From Enterococcus termitis (GTDB lineage Bacteria; Bacillota; Bacilli; Lactobacillales; Enterococcaceae), in assembly GCF_001730305.1 (NCBI RefSeq), contig NZ_MIJY01000034.1, positions 124,001 through 188,000 on the forward strand: 64,000 bases of DNA, read 5' to 3'. Below are positions 40,419 through 51,060 of the stretch, one piece after another (within the stretch, counting starts at the first letter, position 1; each line of letters begins with the position of its first letter). The notes beneath the pieces were generated by a model that saw only the letters and a list, made by a program, of their open reading frames with translations, did not search any database and was not told the DNA's origin. A program made the position numbers and the translations under genes.

Positions 40419-42164
40419 TTGGACAGAATAAACAGAAGACTTAATAAAGTCACAAAAAAACAATTTATGCTTTTATTTTTCGCTGCAGCAATTATTTTAG
40501 TGCTTATCCCTTTAGCGTTCACCCCCATGTTGAGCGATGATTTTATTTATATAACGAATAATACTAAATGGTCTGACTTGGGATGGCGTTATTTGCATTG
40601 GTCAGGTCGATTAGTGGCAGACTCATTTTCGTTAATTCTATTACAGCTTCCATCCATTATCTATAAATTATTAAAAGCGATTATTTGGATAGGATTACTC
40701 TTACTTATTTCCTTTCTTCCTTCAATTTTTAATAATAAGTACACATGGAGAATGAATAATTTCATCATTATATTTCTTCTTTATTGGGTTGCCAATCCTA
40801 ATTTAGGTGAAACTTCCCTTTGGTCTGTAGGTTTTGCAAATTATCTTCTTACTAATTTCTTTATTGTGGCATACTTTGCTTTACTTTTTTATCTTAAAGA
40901 TAGACCATTACGCATTTGGCATTATTTGGCCATTGCTGTTCTTGGTTTACTTTCTGGAAACTCTAATGAGAATACCTCTATTATAGTTATTTTACTCACG
41001 TTAACCTTTTTATTGATAGAAAAAAAGAAACACGTATTCTTGCTTGGGTTACCTTTTACAGTTATTGGAACGTTAAGTCTACTGCTTTCTCCTGGACAAT
41101 ATGCACGACTTCAACACCCTTCTTTTCAAATTTCACGAGAGAAATCTTTGTTTCAAAGACTATGGGATTACTTTTCCAGTCAGTGGTTTATTGACACATT
41201 CAGCAGTTTCTCTTGGCTATTCGTAACATTTATTTTTATAGGATTTATTTACTTTTTTAGAAAACAGTATCCTCAAAAAAGAAATGCTGTTTACAGTATA
41301 ATATTCTTTTTCTCTGCGATTATTGCAAATGCTGCATTTGGCGGCTCTTATGTTTTTCCAGTCGCTATTAGATCATTGAATGGCTCTTTGATTCTCTTTC
41401 TAATTTCAATCGCCTTCATTTCAGAAGATATACGATATACTACGGAACCGTTTTATAAAAAAGCCATGTCCTACCTTACCATTTTGCTTTGTATCCCATT
41501 TCTTTTCAGCTATGTCTACTCTACAAAAAGTGTCATCTCATTGCACAGACAATTTAATGTAAGAGAACAAGCTATATTAGCTGGAAAATCTAGTAACCAA
41601 GAATCGATATATATTCCAAATTACTATGTTGGTAAATTATATAATCCCTCTGATAGTGTCAACCTGTATCACGGAGGGCTCGAAAATTATTATGACATAA
41701 AAAAAGGGAGTTCTATCGTTCAATTTAATAAAGATTTTAGTTTTGATTACAGCAATAAAAAGCTTATCAACACTGAGCAAGTTTCTTTAAATGAGTCTTT
41801 TGGAGACTCAATCAAGTTGAAAGCGATAAATATATTCCCCGATGCACGCTCGAGTGACAAATATAGTATTAATTTAACATTTGATAACGACTTAAAACAA
41901 GTGTATTCAGCCAATGATCATGTATTATTCGTTCACATAAACTGGCAGAGAGATGCTCAAGCTAACCCTGTGATGTTTAATGCAGATACATCATTGAACA
42001 ATCAGCTTTTTGTTGATGGAAAATATGTCTTTTCTTCGCCGATTAGTGATATCCGCCCTCAGGATATAAAAAGTATTGATGTAGGGATTTATGATACAAC
42101 CAAAAAAACAAATCCTATACAAGTTACTATTGATATGGAGAACACTCACGCTGATAAAAAATAA
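40419..42164 (+). CDS. Multi-pass membrane protein, DUF6056-like (GT-C-type glycosyltransferase candidate)
   Basis: This 581-residue protein has about ten to twelve membrane helices over residues 1-370 and a hydrophilic extracellular C-terminal domain (about 390-581). PMLSDDFIY near residue 38 places an Asp pair in the first external loop, typical of GT-C glycosyltransferases. NWQRDAQANP and YDTTKK mark the soluble domain. It probably modifies a cell-surface glycan, but this is inference. TTG 40,419 with AGGAG upstream. Monocistronic, with a terminator at 42,177. Confidence 0.65.
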   Translation: MDRINRRLNKVTKKQFMLLFFAAAIILVLIPLAFTPMLSDDFIYITNNTKWSDLGWRYLHWSGRLVADSFSLILLQLPSIIYKLLKAIIWIGLLLLISFLPSIFNNKYTWRMNNFIIIFLLYWVANPNLGETSLWSVGFANYLLTNFFIVAYFALLFYLKDRPLRIWHYLAIAVLGLLSGNSNENTSIIVILLTLTFLLIEKKKHVFLLGLPFTVIGTLSLLLSPGQYARLQHPSFQISREKSLFQRLWDYFSSQWFIDTFSSFSWLFVTFIFIGFIYFFRKQYPQKRNAVYSIIFFFSAIIANAAFGGSYVFPVAIRSLNGSLILFLISIAFISEDIRYTTEPFYKKAMSYLTILLCIPFLFSYVYSTKSVISLHRQFNVREQAILAGKSSNQESIYIPNYYVGKLYNPSDSVNLYHGGLENYYDIKKGSSIVQFNKDFSFDYSNKKLINTEQVSLNESFGDSIKLKAINIFPDARSSDKYSINLTFDNDLKQVYSANDHVLFVHINWQRDAQANPVMFNADTSLNNQLFVDGKYVFSSPISDIRPQDIKSIDVGIYDTTKKTNPIQVTIDMENTHADKK

Positions 42165-42176
42165 AGTTAAAAGAAG

Positions 42177-42208
42177 CTTCAGACAAGTATAAACGTCTGA
42201 AGTTTTTT
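42177..42208 (+). terminator. Terminator after the 40,419 gene
   Basis: The stem CTTCAGAC/GTCTGAAG is followed by T6. Confidence 0.8.
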
Positions 42209-43110
42209 GACTTTATTCATCAACTGGATAGATATGCAAAACATTAAAAGTCTAAGCTGAATAGAAATCTTCTAACCTCATTTGTATAATAGCATTAGAG
42301 ATTACATCCATGATCAATGTCTTACATACTAGTTATTGAACTATTTTCTATCGTTTCCCTTAAAACTAGAGTCATGATGTGCTCAAAAAATATGTTTAGT
42401 ATTTAGCATTTCGACACCTGTATGGGCTATATTTTTATTCTAATATATGTAATAGTTATTTTTTCCCTTATAGTCAATTAATTAGTCTCCATGATCATGA
42501 CTAATTGAGAGATAACAATAATAATGTATCTACAGTATTTTTCAAAATATCTCTTACAATAAATCATTTAATTGTGGTAATATAGGTGTAAAGAGGTGAT
42601 AATATGCTTTATATTGAATGGATTACAGCATAATCAGTACTGCAAATTAACGGGTTGATATATGGTTATTGTGTTTGATCACCACTATCCAAAGATTGAC
42701 ATTTAATTATTGAAATGTTCTAGGTCGAATTGATCCTCGATTAGATATTATTCAGATTAACGCATATTCGTTAATCTGGTTTTTTATCACTTCATACGTT
42801 TTAACCATCGATTGGTACTCACGCCATATATTTGCGGTGCTGTTTATAAGTCCTAACTCTCTCTTTAATGAATGTTGATCGAGCTCTAATAAGTTTAGCA
42901 ATAATTCTGTAATTTAGGCTATTTCATATTTCTGTATCAATTTTTTTCTGATTAAAAGTACTCAGCTTTTTTGATTTGGTATTCTTCAGCTAGCTAAAAA
43001 AACTTGATACTTTTTTAATCAATAGATATTAAATAATGACAGCTTAAGATGAAACAATTAGCCATGTTTGAAAATATTTATTCGAGATATAAAATTGTGG
43101 AGGTTATATT
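42209..43110. other. Long intergenic region with one gene relic
   Basis: About 900 bases. A decayed minus-strand frame occupies 42,752-42,913 and perhaps up to 43,000. A hairpin AGATTAACG/CGTTAATCT followed by a T-run lies at its 3' end (42,754-42,786). Nothing else is supported. Confidence 0.5.
42752..42913 (-). pseudogene. C-terminal relic of an unidentified gene
   Basis: A 53-codon open minus-strand frame ends at TGA 42,752-42,754. It reads LELDQHSLKRELGLINST, then WREYQSMVKTYEVIKNQ, with normal amino-acid composition and no start codon. An in-frame TAA lies at 42,914-42,916 and more broken frames lie upstream. It may be phage-derived, but I cannot name it. Confidence 0.45.
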
Positions 43111-44424
43111 ATGGGTATTCTTGATTTTCTAAAGGTTAATTCAATAAAAAAGGAAAATGAAGATTTAAGTAAAAAACTCAAAGCTCTAAAAAATGAAAAA
43201 ATGACTTTTGAGCAGATGAGTGCTCTAGAACTAAAAGAAGATATACAAAATAAAAAATCTTCCATCCAGTCACTAGAAAATAAAATTCAAGAGCTAAATA
43301 TTGAACAGACAAAACTTGAACAAAATATCAATGATAAAAAAATGCAAATTATCACTATTGAAAAGGAAATAATAAGTAGTTCTGAATATATAGAAATGGA
43401 GAGTTTCGGATTATATAAACCTAGATATGATTTTGCGAGTTCTATTGGTTATAAGGAGCGTTTGGAAACTGTACGACAACTCCAAAAAATGATGATAAAA
43501 GAAAAAACATCTGTTCATTATTTTGAAGATTGGACTGTTGATGGCAGTAAAGCTAAAGGACGAAAAATGACCAATGACAATATAAAACTAATACTACGTT
43601 CTTTTAACAATGAGTGTGAAGCTGCTATTAACAAAATAAAATATAATAACTTATCAAATATCGAAAAAAGAATATACAAATCTTTCGAGCAACTAAACAA
43701 ATTAAATCAATCTGTAAGAGTTTCTTTGAGCAATCAGTACCTCGATCTTAAGATTCAAGAATTACATTTAGCTTACGAATACGAACAAAAAAAACAAGAA
43801 GAAAAAGAAGAATTACGCGAACAACGTGAACGTGAACGCGAAGAAAAAGCACTGCAAAAAGAAATACTTAATAAGAAAAAGATAATTGATAAAGACATCC
43901 AGCATTATGAAAAAATGATAAAAGAACTTCATGCAAAAATATTGAACACCGAATCAAATGAAGAAAAAGAAAGTCTAAATCAACAAATTGCTGATCTTGA
44001 ACTTCAAATATCGGAAAAAGATAAAGAAAAATCTGAATTGGATTATCGAAATGCGCATGCCTCAGCTGGATATGTTTATATAATTAGTAACATTGGTGCG
44101 TTTGGAGAAGATGTTGTAAAGATTGGCGTCACACGTCGACTAGAACCTTTGGAACGAATTAGCGAACTCAGCAGTGCCTCTGTTCCCTTCAAATTTGATG
44201 TCCATGCACTCATCTTTAGCTACGAAGCTTACCAATTAGAATCTAATCTACACACTTATTTCCATGATTACAGAATAAATAAAGTCAATAGCCGAAAAGA
44301 GTTTTTCAAAGTACCGATAGATTTAATAGAAAATAAGCTTACAGAGTTTAAAAACCTGACCATTGATTTTCAAAAGGTTGCTGACGCAGAAGAATTCCGC
44401 CAATCTCTGGCCTATGATAAGTAG
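43111..44424 (+). CDS. DUF4041 + GIY-YIG (T5orf172-type) nuclease, SNIPE-like defence candidate
   Basis: The protein has 437 residues. Residues 10-95 form a coiled coil. About 95-245 is a DUF4041-like domain (SFGLYKPRYDFASSIGYKER). A second charged coiled coil follows (about 235-310). From 320 is a C-terminal GIY-YIG nuclease-superfamily domain: GYVYII (320-325), VVKIGVTRR, ERISELSSASVP, YQLESNLH, RKEFFKV. The same domain order occurs in SNIPE, a phage-defence nuclease reported to cut incoming phage DNA at the membrane. Here I see no N-terminal membrane helix, only a short amphipathic start (MGILDFLK). A phage-related non-defence role remains possible. GTGGAGG precedes ATG 43,111. Confidence 0.8.
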   Translation: MGILDFLKVNSIKKENEDLSKKLKALKNEKMTFEQMSALELKEDIQNKKSSIQSLENKIQELNIEQTKLEQNINDKKMQIITIEKEIISSSEYIEMESFGLYKPRYDFASSIGYKERLETVRQLQKMMIKEKTSVHYFEDWTVDGSKAKGRKMTNDNIKLILRSFNNECEAAINKIKYNNLSNIEKRIYKSFEQLNKLNQSVRVSLSNQYLDLKIQELHLAYEYEQKKQEEKEELREQREREREEKALQKEILNKKKIIDKDIQHYEKMIKELHAKILNTESNEEKESLNQQIADLELQISEKDKEKSELDYRNAHASAGYVYIISNIGAFGEDVVKIGVTRRLEPLERISELSSASVPFKFDVHALIFSYEAYQLESNLHTYFHDYRINKVNSRKEFFKVPIDLIENKLTEFKNLTIDFQKVADAEEFRQSLAYDK

Positions 44425-44460
44425 CTGATAGTAACAGGATATTTGAAGGGTTAAATAAAA

Positions 44461-44507
44461 AAGACTGATAAATCAATGTTTTGCGCCATTGATTTATCAG
44501 TCTTTAT
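44461..44507. terminator. Bidirectional terminator between the nuclease gene and tRNA-Thr
   Basis: The stem AAAGACTGATAAATCAATG/CATTGATTTATCAGTCTTT is long and flanked by A- and T-runs. Confidence 0.85.
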
Positions 44508-44511
44508 CTAG

Positions 44512-44584
44512 TGCCAGCTGCAGGGATCGAACCTGTGACCTATGCGTTACGAGTGCATTGCTCTACCAACTGAGCTAAGCTGGC
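44512..44584 (-). tRNA. tRNA-Thr(CGT)
   Basis: A 73-base cloverleaf: acceptor GCCAGCT/AGCTGGC, D-arm AGCTCAGTTGGTAGAGC, anticodon loop CTCGTAA (anticodon CGT, reads ACG), T-arm ACAGGTTCGATCCCTGC. There is an A31-C39 mismatch at the foot of the anticodon stem. The 3' CCA is not encoded (CTA follows). Confidence 0.93.
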
Positions 44585-44718
44585 GACACAAACAAAATTA
44601 TAGAACTAATCTGTTTTTTTGTAAAGCTTTTGAACGTTTTTTTTTGAAAAATCAGCCTTAAGAAATTTTTCTTCATTTGTGGTATAATGGAAGTAGTTAA
44701 GAAAGGAAGTTTTTATAA

Positions 44719-44955
44719 ATGTCTAATTTCGGTAACTTTAATCGCCCTGTTGTGCCTTCATCTGAAGGGGAATTATTCACAGTTGATACTCAAGTCACTT
44801 TCTTGATGCATGGACAGCAACAAACTGGGATTATCACAAAACAATTAAGTAATTCCGCTGTTGTAGAAATTGATGAAAATGCTAGTAATACAGATCTGAT
44901 GGTTAAAAGCAACGGTGTCATCGTCATCAATTACAAAAAATTACAAAAAGTATAA
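44719..44955 (+). CDS. Small conserved protein (DUF2187-like)
   Basis: This 78-residue protein has a C-terminal beta-rich part with TGIITKQLSNSAVVEI and GVIVINYKKL, resembling the DUF2187 KOW-like fold. GAAAGGAAG precedes ATG 44,719. The cellular role is unknown. It is followed by a terminator. Confidence 0.7.
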   Translation: MSNFGNFNRPVVPSSEGELFTVDTQVTFLMHGQQQTGIITKQLSNSAVVEIDENASNTDLMVKSNGVIVINYKKLQKV

Positions 44956-44960
44956 CTCCT

Positions 44961-44991
44961 TCCATCCAACAAATTTTGGATGGATTTTTTA
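44961..44991 (+). terminator. Terminator after the 44,719 gene
   Basis: The stem TCCATCCAA/TTGGATGGA is followed by T6. Confidence 0.85.
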
Positions 44992-45005
44992 TAAGTAAAA
45001 ACAAT

Positions 45006-45278
45006 GAGTCTGGGACATAACTCTATGAGTGACAATCTAGTCACTTGACATCCGAATAAACGGTGGGAGCAGAAACAACCCCTTCGGAAATAAGCTGAAA
45101 TTGCTGTAAAACACAACGAGGAACGAGTTGATGTTGCACAGTACCTACTTGGTCACAAAAATTTGAAGAGCACCAGGTAGGTACCAATTATCATCAGCTC
45201 GTAAACTCACTGTGATGCTTGGCAATTTTCGTGAATTCCAGCTTATTTCTCGGGATTAAACATTTCTGTCCCAGCCTC
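45006..45278 (-). repeat. Dispersed intergenic repeat, copy 2 (inverted)
   Basis: About 273 bases, the reverse complement of the family at 39.7 kb. It begins GAGTCTGGGACATAACTC and ends CATTTCTGTCCCAGCCTC. It includes a clean copy of the CACAGTACCTACTTGGTCAC block. It lies between the 44,719 gene and upp. Confidence 0.85.
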
Positions 45279-45291
45279 ATTGCTTATTTTT

Positions 45292-45921
45292 TTATTTTGT
45301 ACCGAATAAACGGTCTCCAGCGTCTCCTAGTCCAGGGACGATATAGCCATTTTCGTCCAGCTTCTCATCTAAAGCTGCTGTATAGATATCGATATCTGGA
45401 TGTGCTTCTTGTAATGCTTTGACGCCTTCTGGTGCTGCAACTAAGCAAACAAATTTAATATTGCTGCCGCCGCGTTTTTTCAGGGCATCGATCGCCATGA
45501 TTGCTGAACCGCCTGTTGCTAACATTGGATCTACAACAAATAATTGACGTACATCAATATCCTCAGGCATTTTCACAAAATACTCTACTGGCTCTAATGT
45601 ATCGTGATCACGGTACAATCCGATATGTCCAACTTTGGCAGCTGGAATCAATTCCAAAATACCATCTACCATCCCAATACCTGCACGTAAAATCGGCACG
45701 ATCGCTACCTTTTTACCAGATAATGTTTTTTGTGTTGATTTACAGATAGGTGTCTCAATAACAACATCTTCTAACGGCATATCTCTCGATACTTCATAGG
45801 CCATCAACATCGCAATCTCATTCACGACTTCACGAAAAACCTTTGTTCCACAATCTTTATCTCTAATGATTGTTAATTTGTGTTGGATCAGTGGATGATC
45901 AATAACTTGGAATTTTCCCAT
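45292..45921 (-). CDS. upp: Uracil phosphoribosyltransferase
   Basis: This 209-residue enzyme makes UMP from uracil and PRPP. It has the PRPP loop [12 protein letters not shown] and the uracil-site segment [16 protein letters not shown] 45,921 (seven bases after AAGGAG) is chosen over ATG 45,927, which abuts the ribosome site. Downstream of glyA, probably with its own promoter. Confidence 0.96.
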   Translation of the reverse strand: MGKFQVIDHPLIQHKLTIIRDKDCGTKVFREVVNEIAMLMAYEVSRDMPLEDVVIETPICKSTQKTLSGKKVAIVPILRAGIGMVDGILELIPAAKVGHIGLYRDHDTLEPVEYFVKMPEDIDVRQLFVVDPMLATGGSAIMAIDALKKRGGSNIKFVCLVAAPEGVKALQEAHPDIDIYTAALDEKLDENGYIVPGLGDAGDRLFGTK

Positions 45922-46000
45922 GCTCATTCTCCTTCAATAATTTATTCCTTCCTATTGTAAAACAAAAACGAGCGATTGACTAGTCAATCACTCGAATCTT

Positions 46001-47239
46001 TTACTTATAAAGTGGATATTTTTTTGTCAACTCACTGACAGCTGCACGAACTTCTGAAAGAGTTGTTTCATTTTCATGGTCTTTCAGTACTTTAACGATC
46101 AATTTAGCAACTTCTACACAATCATCTTCTTTGAAGCCGCGTGTGGTGATTGCAGGTGTACCGATGCGGATTCCGCTCGTTTTGAATGGGCTAAGCTGCT
46201 CAAACGGAATTGAATTTTTATTCGCTGTGATATTCACATTGTCTAAAATCGCTTCTGCTTCTTTTCCGTTCAAACCAAAACCAGACACATCGATCAGCAA
46301 TAAATGATTATCCGTTGAACCACTCACTAAGCGCGATTCAGGCGTTTGGTTAAAGACCTTGGTCATAGCTTTCGCGTTTTCGATCACTTGTTCACTGTAC
46401 TCTTTAAAGCTAATGTCCAATGCTTCTTTAAAGGCAACTGCTTTACCAGCAATTACGTGCTCTAACGGTCCGCCCTGAATGCCAGGGAATATATTGCTGT
46501 TTATTTTTTTAGCTAATTCCTCGTCGTTGGTCAAAATCAAACCACCTCGAGGACCACGTAAGGTTTTATGTGTTGTTGATGTCGTAATATCTGCATAAGG
46601 TACTGGATTAGGATGTAAGCCGGCAGCAACTAAACCAGCGATATGTGCCATATCAACCATTAATTTAGCTCCGACTTCATCTGCAATTTCACGGAATTTT
46701 TCAAAATCGATTGTCCGAGAGTACGCACTAGCTCCTGCAACAATCAATTTTGGTTGATGTTCGCGAGCTAATATACGAACGACATTATAATCGATCACTT
46801 CAGTTGTCGGATCGACACCATAACTAACAAAATTGTAGGTTTTTCCACTAAAATTCACTGGTGAACCATGGGTCAAATGTCCTCCCGCAGACAAATCCAT
46901 CCCTAAAACAGTATCACCTGGTTCGATCAAAGAAAGATAGGCTGCTGTATTTGCTTGTGAACCTGAATGAGGTTGTACATTGGCAAATTTTGCTCCAAAT
47001 AATTCTTTTGCACGATCGATCGCCAAATCTTCAACGATATCGATAAACTCACAACCGCCATAATAGCGTTTGCCAGGGTATCCTTCCGCATATTTATTTG
47101 TCAAAATACTTCCTTGAGCAGCCATTACTCCTTCTGAAACTACGTTTTCTGAAGCAATTAACTCCAAATTGTTTTCTTGACGGTCATTTTCTTTTGCAAT
47201 TGCATCCCATAAATCAGGATCAAAGGTTTTATAATCCAT
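46001..47239 (-). CDS. glyA: Serine hydroxymethyltransferase
   Basis: This 412-residue PLP enzyme interconverts serine and glycine with tetrahydrofolate. The PLP lysine lies in [14 protein letters not shown]. The start [11 protein letters not shown] at 47,239 follows GGAGG; an upstream in-frame start at 47,314 would overlap sua5 and is rejected. Confidence 0.97.
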   Translation of the reverse strand: MDYKTFDPDLWDAIAKENDRQENNLELIASENVVSEGVMAAQGSILTNKYAEGYPGKRYYGGCEFIDIVEDLAIDRAKELFGAKFANVQPHSGSQANTAAYLSLIEPGDTVLGMDLSAGGHLTHGSPVNFSGKTYNFVSYGVDPTTEVIDYNVVRILAREHQPKLIVAGASAYSRTIDFEKFREIADEVGAKLMVDMAHIAGLVAAGLHPNPVPYADITTSTTHKTLRGPRGGLILTNDEELAKKINSNIFPGIQGGPLEHVIAGKAVAFKEALDISFKEYSEQVIENAKAMTKVFNQTPESRLVSGSTDNHLLLIDVSGFGLNGKEAEAILDNVNITANKNSIPFEQLSPFKTSGIRIGTPAITTRGFKEDDCVEVAKLIVKVLKDHENETTLSEVRAAVSELTKKYPLYK

Positions 47240-47294
47240 TAAACAAGCCTCCATTTCATTCAGTTGTTTCGATTGTATCATACTTAAATGCTCT

Positions 47295-48332
47295 CTACTC
47301 AAAAATCGAATCATTTTTGATGATTTTTTGATTTGCTGCTTTTTTCAATCGATTCATGTAAGCGATCCCTAGTCCATTTTCTGGAAAGGACTGAGCAAAA
47401 ATAACATCGATCGGTTTTTCATCAAGAGTCCTAAGTCCAGCAAACAATGCTTTTGTCGCTGCCTCAACAGAATTTTGGCTAAATGAAAACGTTGCTTCAA
47501 CTTTAGTAGCAGTTTTTGCAATAATCAGATCATCAGCAAAAATCCCTACTCGTCTATTGTTCTTGTTTGCCCAGTCAATAGCCTTACTAAACACGTCTAA
47601 TCCGCCTTCTATGATCCAAACAGGAACATCAGGAGAATAATGCTTATATTTCATTCCAGGGGCCTTAGGCGCCTCATTTTCGCTGATTAAATGCTGATCG
47701 ATCTTCACCTTACCGATCACTTGCTCCAGTTGTTCTTTTGTAACAGCTCCTGGTCTTAAAATAACTGGTACTCCGTCCGCTACTGTCAAATCCAAAACGG
47801 TTGATTCAACACCGATTTGTGTCGCTCCATCATCCAAAATACCAGCAATTTTACCATTTAAATCATGATAAACATGCTGAGCAGTTGTTGGACTTGGTTT
47901 GCCTGATGTATTGGCACTTGGACCAACTAAAGGCACACCTGCTTTTTTGATCAACTCGATTGTTTTACTATTTTTTGGCATCCGAAAAGCCACAGTTTTT
48001 AGACCACCTGTCACGGTTTTTGAAAAGGTCTGTGGTTTTACCTTAAAAATCAATGTTAAGGGGCCTGGCCAAAAATGTTTTACTAATGCTTCTGTCTGAG
48101 CAGGAAACTCTGATACATAATTTTTGACCATTTCAAAATCACTCACATGAACGATCAACGGATTATCACTGGGACGTCCTTTTACAGCATAGACTTGTTT
48201 GACGGCAGACTCATCCAACGCACTTGCACCAAGTCCATAAACAGTTTCTGTCGGAAAAGCAATTAGCTCACCTTGACCGAGCAATGAAGCTGCCTGCTCG
48301 ATTTCATCTATTTTAAATAGTTTTGTTTCCAT
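47295..48332 (-). CDS. L-threonylcarbamoyladenylate synthase (Sua5/TsaC family)
   Basis: This 345-residue Sua5-type enzyme has an N-terminal YrdC domain ([27 protein letters not shown]) and a C-terminal Sua5 domain (from about 210). It makes threonylcarbamoyl-AMP for the t6A37 modification of ANN-reading tRNAs. It lies four bases after prmC in the tdk-prfA-prmC-sua5 run. Confidence 0.94.
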   Translation of the reverse strand: METKLFKIDEIEQAASLLGQGELIAFPTETVYGLGASALDESAVKQVYAVKGRPSDNPLIVHVSDFEMVKNYVSEFPAQTEALVKHFWPGPLTLIFKVKPQTFSKTVTGGLKTVAFRMPKNSKTIELIKKAGVPLVGPSANTSGKPSPTTAQHVYHDLNGKIAGILDDGATQIGVESTVLDLTVADGVPVILRPGAVTKEQLEQVIGKVKIDQHLISENEAPKAPGMKYKHYSPDVPVWIIEGGLDVFSKAIDWANKNNRRVGIFADDLIIAKTATKVEATFSFSQNSVEAATKALFAGLRTLDEKPIDVIFAQSFPENGLGIAYMNRLKKAANQKIIKNDSIFE

Positions 48333-48336
48333 GTTT

Positions 48337-49188
48337 TCACGCCCTTTTTTTGCTAGGTCTAACAGTCACCATTCGGTCATTTCCAGAAAGGTCTTGGATC
48401 ACACGTACAACTTTTTTAGGAAATGCTTGCTGAAATAGCTCTTTGACTGCCTCTCCTTGTTGAAAACCGATTTCTAAATAAATTTTCCCTTCAGGTGTCA
48501 AAAGTGCTGGTGCTTCTTTCGCTAATCGTTGATAGATAGCTAGTCCATCGTTTTCTGCAAAAAGAGCACTCTTTGGTTCAAACGTTCGAACACTAGTATC
48601 CATCAATGCCCACTCTTTATTACTAATGTAAGGCGGGTTAGAAATCAAAATATCGATTTTTTTCTCAATAAGGGGTTCTAAAAGATCACCTTGATAAAAT
48701 TGAATCTCTGTTTTTAATTGCTCTGCATTTTTCTTAGCAACCACTAACGCCTCTGGAGAAATATCCACCGCCGCTACTTGCCAGTTTGGACGCTGTGCTT
48801 TCAAACTAATAGCGATCGCCCCTGTTCCTGTTCCAATATCTGCAACGTTAAGTATACTATCCGAGTTTTCAGCCAAGCAAAGATCGACTAATTCTTCTGT
48901 TTCCGGTCTGGGTATCAAAGTATGTTCGTTCACTTGAAAGCGCTGCTCATAAAAATCACTATAGCCTAAAATATATTGCGCAGGATAATGCTCTGCAAGT
49001 TGCTGCACATCCTTTTCTAGCTGATACTGTTCTTCTGATGTTATTTCGTCTTTCAGATGAATCAGCCAGTCTGTCTTGCTCCAGCCTTTTCGTTCTAAAA
49101 AAACATACAGAATACTATAGCCTTCTACTCCTTGCTTTTCTAAAAAAGAAGAAGCCCGTTCAAGGACTTCAAAATAACGGTTACCCAT
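48337..49188 (-). CDS. prmC: Release factor glutamine methyltransferase PrmC
   Basis: This 283-residue SAM-dependent methyltransferase has [15 protein letters not shown] and the catalytic NPPY in ISNPPYISN. It methylates the GGQ glutamine of release factors, including the prfA product with which it overlaps by eight bases. Confidence 0.96.
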   Translation of the reverse strand: MGNRYFEVLERASSFLEKQGVEGYSILYVFLERKGWSKTDWLIHLKDEITSEEQYQLEKDVQQLAEHYPAQYILGYSDFYEQRFQVNEHTLIPRPETEELVDLCLAENSDSILNVADIGTGTGAIAISLKAQRPNWQVAAVDISPEALVVAKKNAEQLKTEIQFYQGDLLEPLIEKKIDILISNPPYISNKEWALMDTSVRTFEPKSALFAENDGLAIYQRLAKEAPALLTPEGKIYLEIGFQQGEAVKELFQQAFPKKVVRVIQDLSGNDRMVTVRPSKKRA

Positions 49189-50254
49189 TTTGCATCTCTT
49201 CTAATTTTGATGTTTGATCGTATAAAACTAAGGCATCTACGATTTCATCTAATTTCCCAGCTAAAATCTGATCCAGCTTTTGAACTGTTAGACCGATGCG
49301 GTGATCTGTCACACGGTTTTGTGGGAAGTTGTACGTACGAATTCGCTCAGAACGATCTCCCGTACCAACAGCTGATTTACGATTTGCATCGTATTCGTTT
49401 TGTGCTTCTTGCTGGATTTGGTCATATACTCTAGCACGTAAAATTTTCATCGCTTTTTCACGGTTTTTGATTTGCGAACGTTCATCTTGCATCGCAACTG
49501 CAATCCCAGTTGGAATATGAGTCAAACGAACAGCGGATGCGGTTTTATTGACGTGCTGACCACCTGCACCGCTGGCATGGTAGATATCCGTACGAATATC
49601 TTTATCGGCAATGTCTAATTCTACTTCTTCCGCTTCTGGTAACACCACGACTGTTGCCGTTGATGTATGAATACGACCTTGTGATTCCGTTGACGGTACA
49701 CGTTGAACACGGTGTGCACCACTTTCATATTTAAGTTTAGAGAAAACATTATCTCCTGAAATCATCATGATGACTTCTTTGTATCCGCCGATTCCTGTGA
49801 TACTAGCTTCCATGACATCGATTTTCCAGCCTTGGGATTCTGCATATTTTTGATACATGCCAAATAGGTCACCTGCAAATAGTGCTGCTTCGTCGCCTCC
49901 AGCGGCACCACGGATTTCCATGATAATATTCTTATCATCATTTGGATCTGTTGGTAATAATAAAATTTTGATTCGTTCTTCCAGCTCTTCTTTTTCTTTT
50001 TTTAAATCAGAAAGCTCTTCTTTTGCCATTTCGGCCATCTCAGCATCTAGTTTTTCGCCTAATAATTCTTCTGTGTCACTGATCCCTTCGACCACTTGTT
50101 TATAGCGGCGATATACTTCAACTGTTTCTCGAGTATTCGCTTCTTCCTTGGATAATTGCATAAAACGTTTCGTATCACTAATAACTTCCGGGTCACTTAA
50201 TAACTCGCCCAGCTCTTCATAGCGATCTTCGATTGATTGTAACTGATCGTACAT
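49181..50254 (-). CDS. prfA: Peptide chain release factor 1
   Basis: This 357-residue RF1 recognises UAA and UAG. It has the GGQ motif in [17 protein letters not shown] and the stop-codon-reading region [16 protein letters not shown] 50,254 follows AGAGGAGC. Confidence 0.97.
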   Translation of the reverse strand: MYDQLQSIEDRYEELGELLSDPEVISDTKRFMQLSKEEANTRETVEVYRRYKQVVEGISDTEELLGEKLDAEMAEMAKEELSDLKKEKEELEERIKILLLPTDPNDDKNIIMEIRGAAGGDEAALFAGDLFGMYQKYAESQGWKIDVMEASITGIGGYKEVIMMISGDNVFSKLKYESGAHRVQRVPSTESQGRIHTSTATVVVLPEAEEVELDIADKDIRTDIYHASGAGGQHVNKTASAVRLTHIPTGIAVAMQDERSQIKNREKAMKILRARVYDQIQQEAQNEYDANRKSAVGTGDRSERIRTYNFPQNRVTDHRIGLTVQKLDQILAGKLDEIVDALVLYDQTSKLEEMQNG

Positions 50255-50287
50255 AGTTGGTTGCTCCTCTTTTTAGTTGATTACGTA

Positions 50288-50881
50288 TCATTTATTTTTT
50301 ACTTGTTCACCGTCGATTGGCGGATGAAAGTAGTGATTACGGCATACTGGATAATAGGCTTCATTGCCGCCGATTTGGACTTGAGTTCCTTCATAAACAG
50401 GCTGACCATCGATATAATGTAAATTCATCGTAGCTTTCTTATGGCAAAACCAGCAAATTGTTTTTAGTTCTTCTAATTTATCAGCATAAAGCATCAAATA
50501 TTTTGAACCTTCAAAAAGTTCATTACGAAAATCATTCTTCAAACCAAATGCCATGACAGGAATATTTAGTTCATCGACTACACGGGCAAATTCAATGACA
50601 TGGTTTTTGCCTAAAAATTGTGATTCATCCACTAAAATACAATACGGTTTATACTCTAGTTCTTGAATCAATTCATAGACATTGGTTTCTTTGAAAATTG
50701 GAATTGCTTCTCTTCTGAGACCGATACGACTTGAAACAACACCTACGCCATCTCTAGTATCAAGTCCGCTTGTCATAATCACAACTGGTTTGTCTTGTTC
50801 TTCGTAATTGTGTGCTACTTTTAATATTTCAATGGTTTTCCCACTATTCATCGCGCCATATTTAAAAAATAATTGTGCCAT
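50288..50881 (-). CDS. tdk: Thymidine kinase
   Basis: This 197-residue type II thymidine kinase has Walker [10 protein letters not shown], the lasso/DESQF segment VDESQFLG, and zinc ligands CWFCHK and CRNH. It salvages thymidine to dTMP. Its upstream region overlaps the 39-base direct repeat that bounds the neighbouring LXG island. Confidence 0.97.
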   Translation of the reverse strand: MAQLFFKYGAMNSGKTIEILKVAHNYEEQDKPVVIMTSGLDTRDGVGVVSSRIGLRREAIPIFKETNVYELIQELEYKPYCILVDESQFLGKNHVIEFARVVDELNIPVMAFGLKNDFRNELFEGSKYLMLYADKLEELKTICWFCHKKATMNLHYIDGQPVYEGTQVQIGGNEAYYPVCRNHYFHPPIDGEQVKNK

Positions 50882-50919
50882 TTATCCGTCGTCACCTTTC
50901 GTTTTGCTCCTCTCGTATT

Positions 50920-50958
50920 TTACTATATTTTCGGAGTTTTTTACAGTGGTAAATTTAA
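50920..50958. other. 39-base direct repeat, left copy (att-like)
   Basis: Identical over 39 bases to 55,312-55,350, starting TTACTATATTTTCGGAG and ending GGTAAATTTAA. A further stretch of about 25 bases is partly conserved. It contains, on the minus strand, the TATAGT that may be the tdk -10 box, 39 bases from the tdk start. Confidence 0.88.
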
Positions 50959-51034
50959 GGCTTATGTATCAAGGGTTTTCACTTACCTAAAAATTTCTAT
51001 ACCTGCAGTCATACCTGCTCCTTTTTTTAAGAGA

Positions 51035-51060
51035 ATAAAAAAAGGATAATTATCCCACTT
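51035..51060 (-). terminator. Terminator after the island C integrase
   Basis: The plus-strand sequence AAAAAAAGGATAATTATCC forms a GGATAATTATCC palindrome followed, in the minus sense, by a T7 run, just beyond the integrase stop. Confidence 0.6.

Noticed and set aside
42603..42632. Nine-codon frame with a good ribosome site, considered as a type I toxin or leader peptide
   Set aside because: It is too short, has no membrane-helix character like Fst-type toxins, and no antisense RNA promoter pair is evident.
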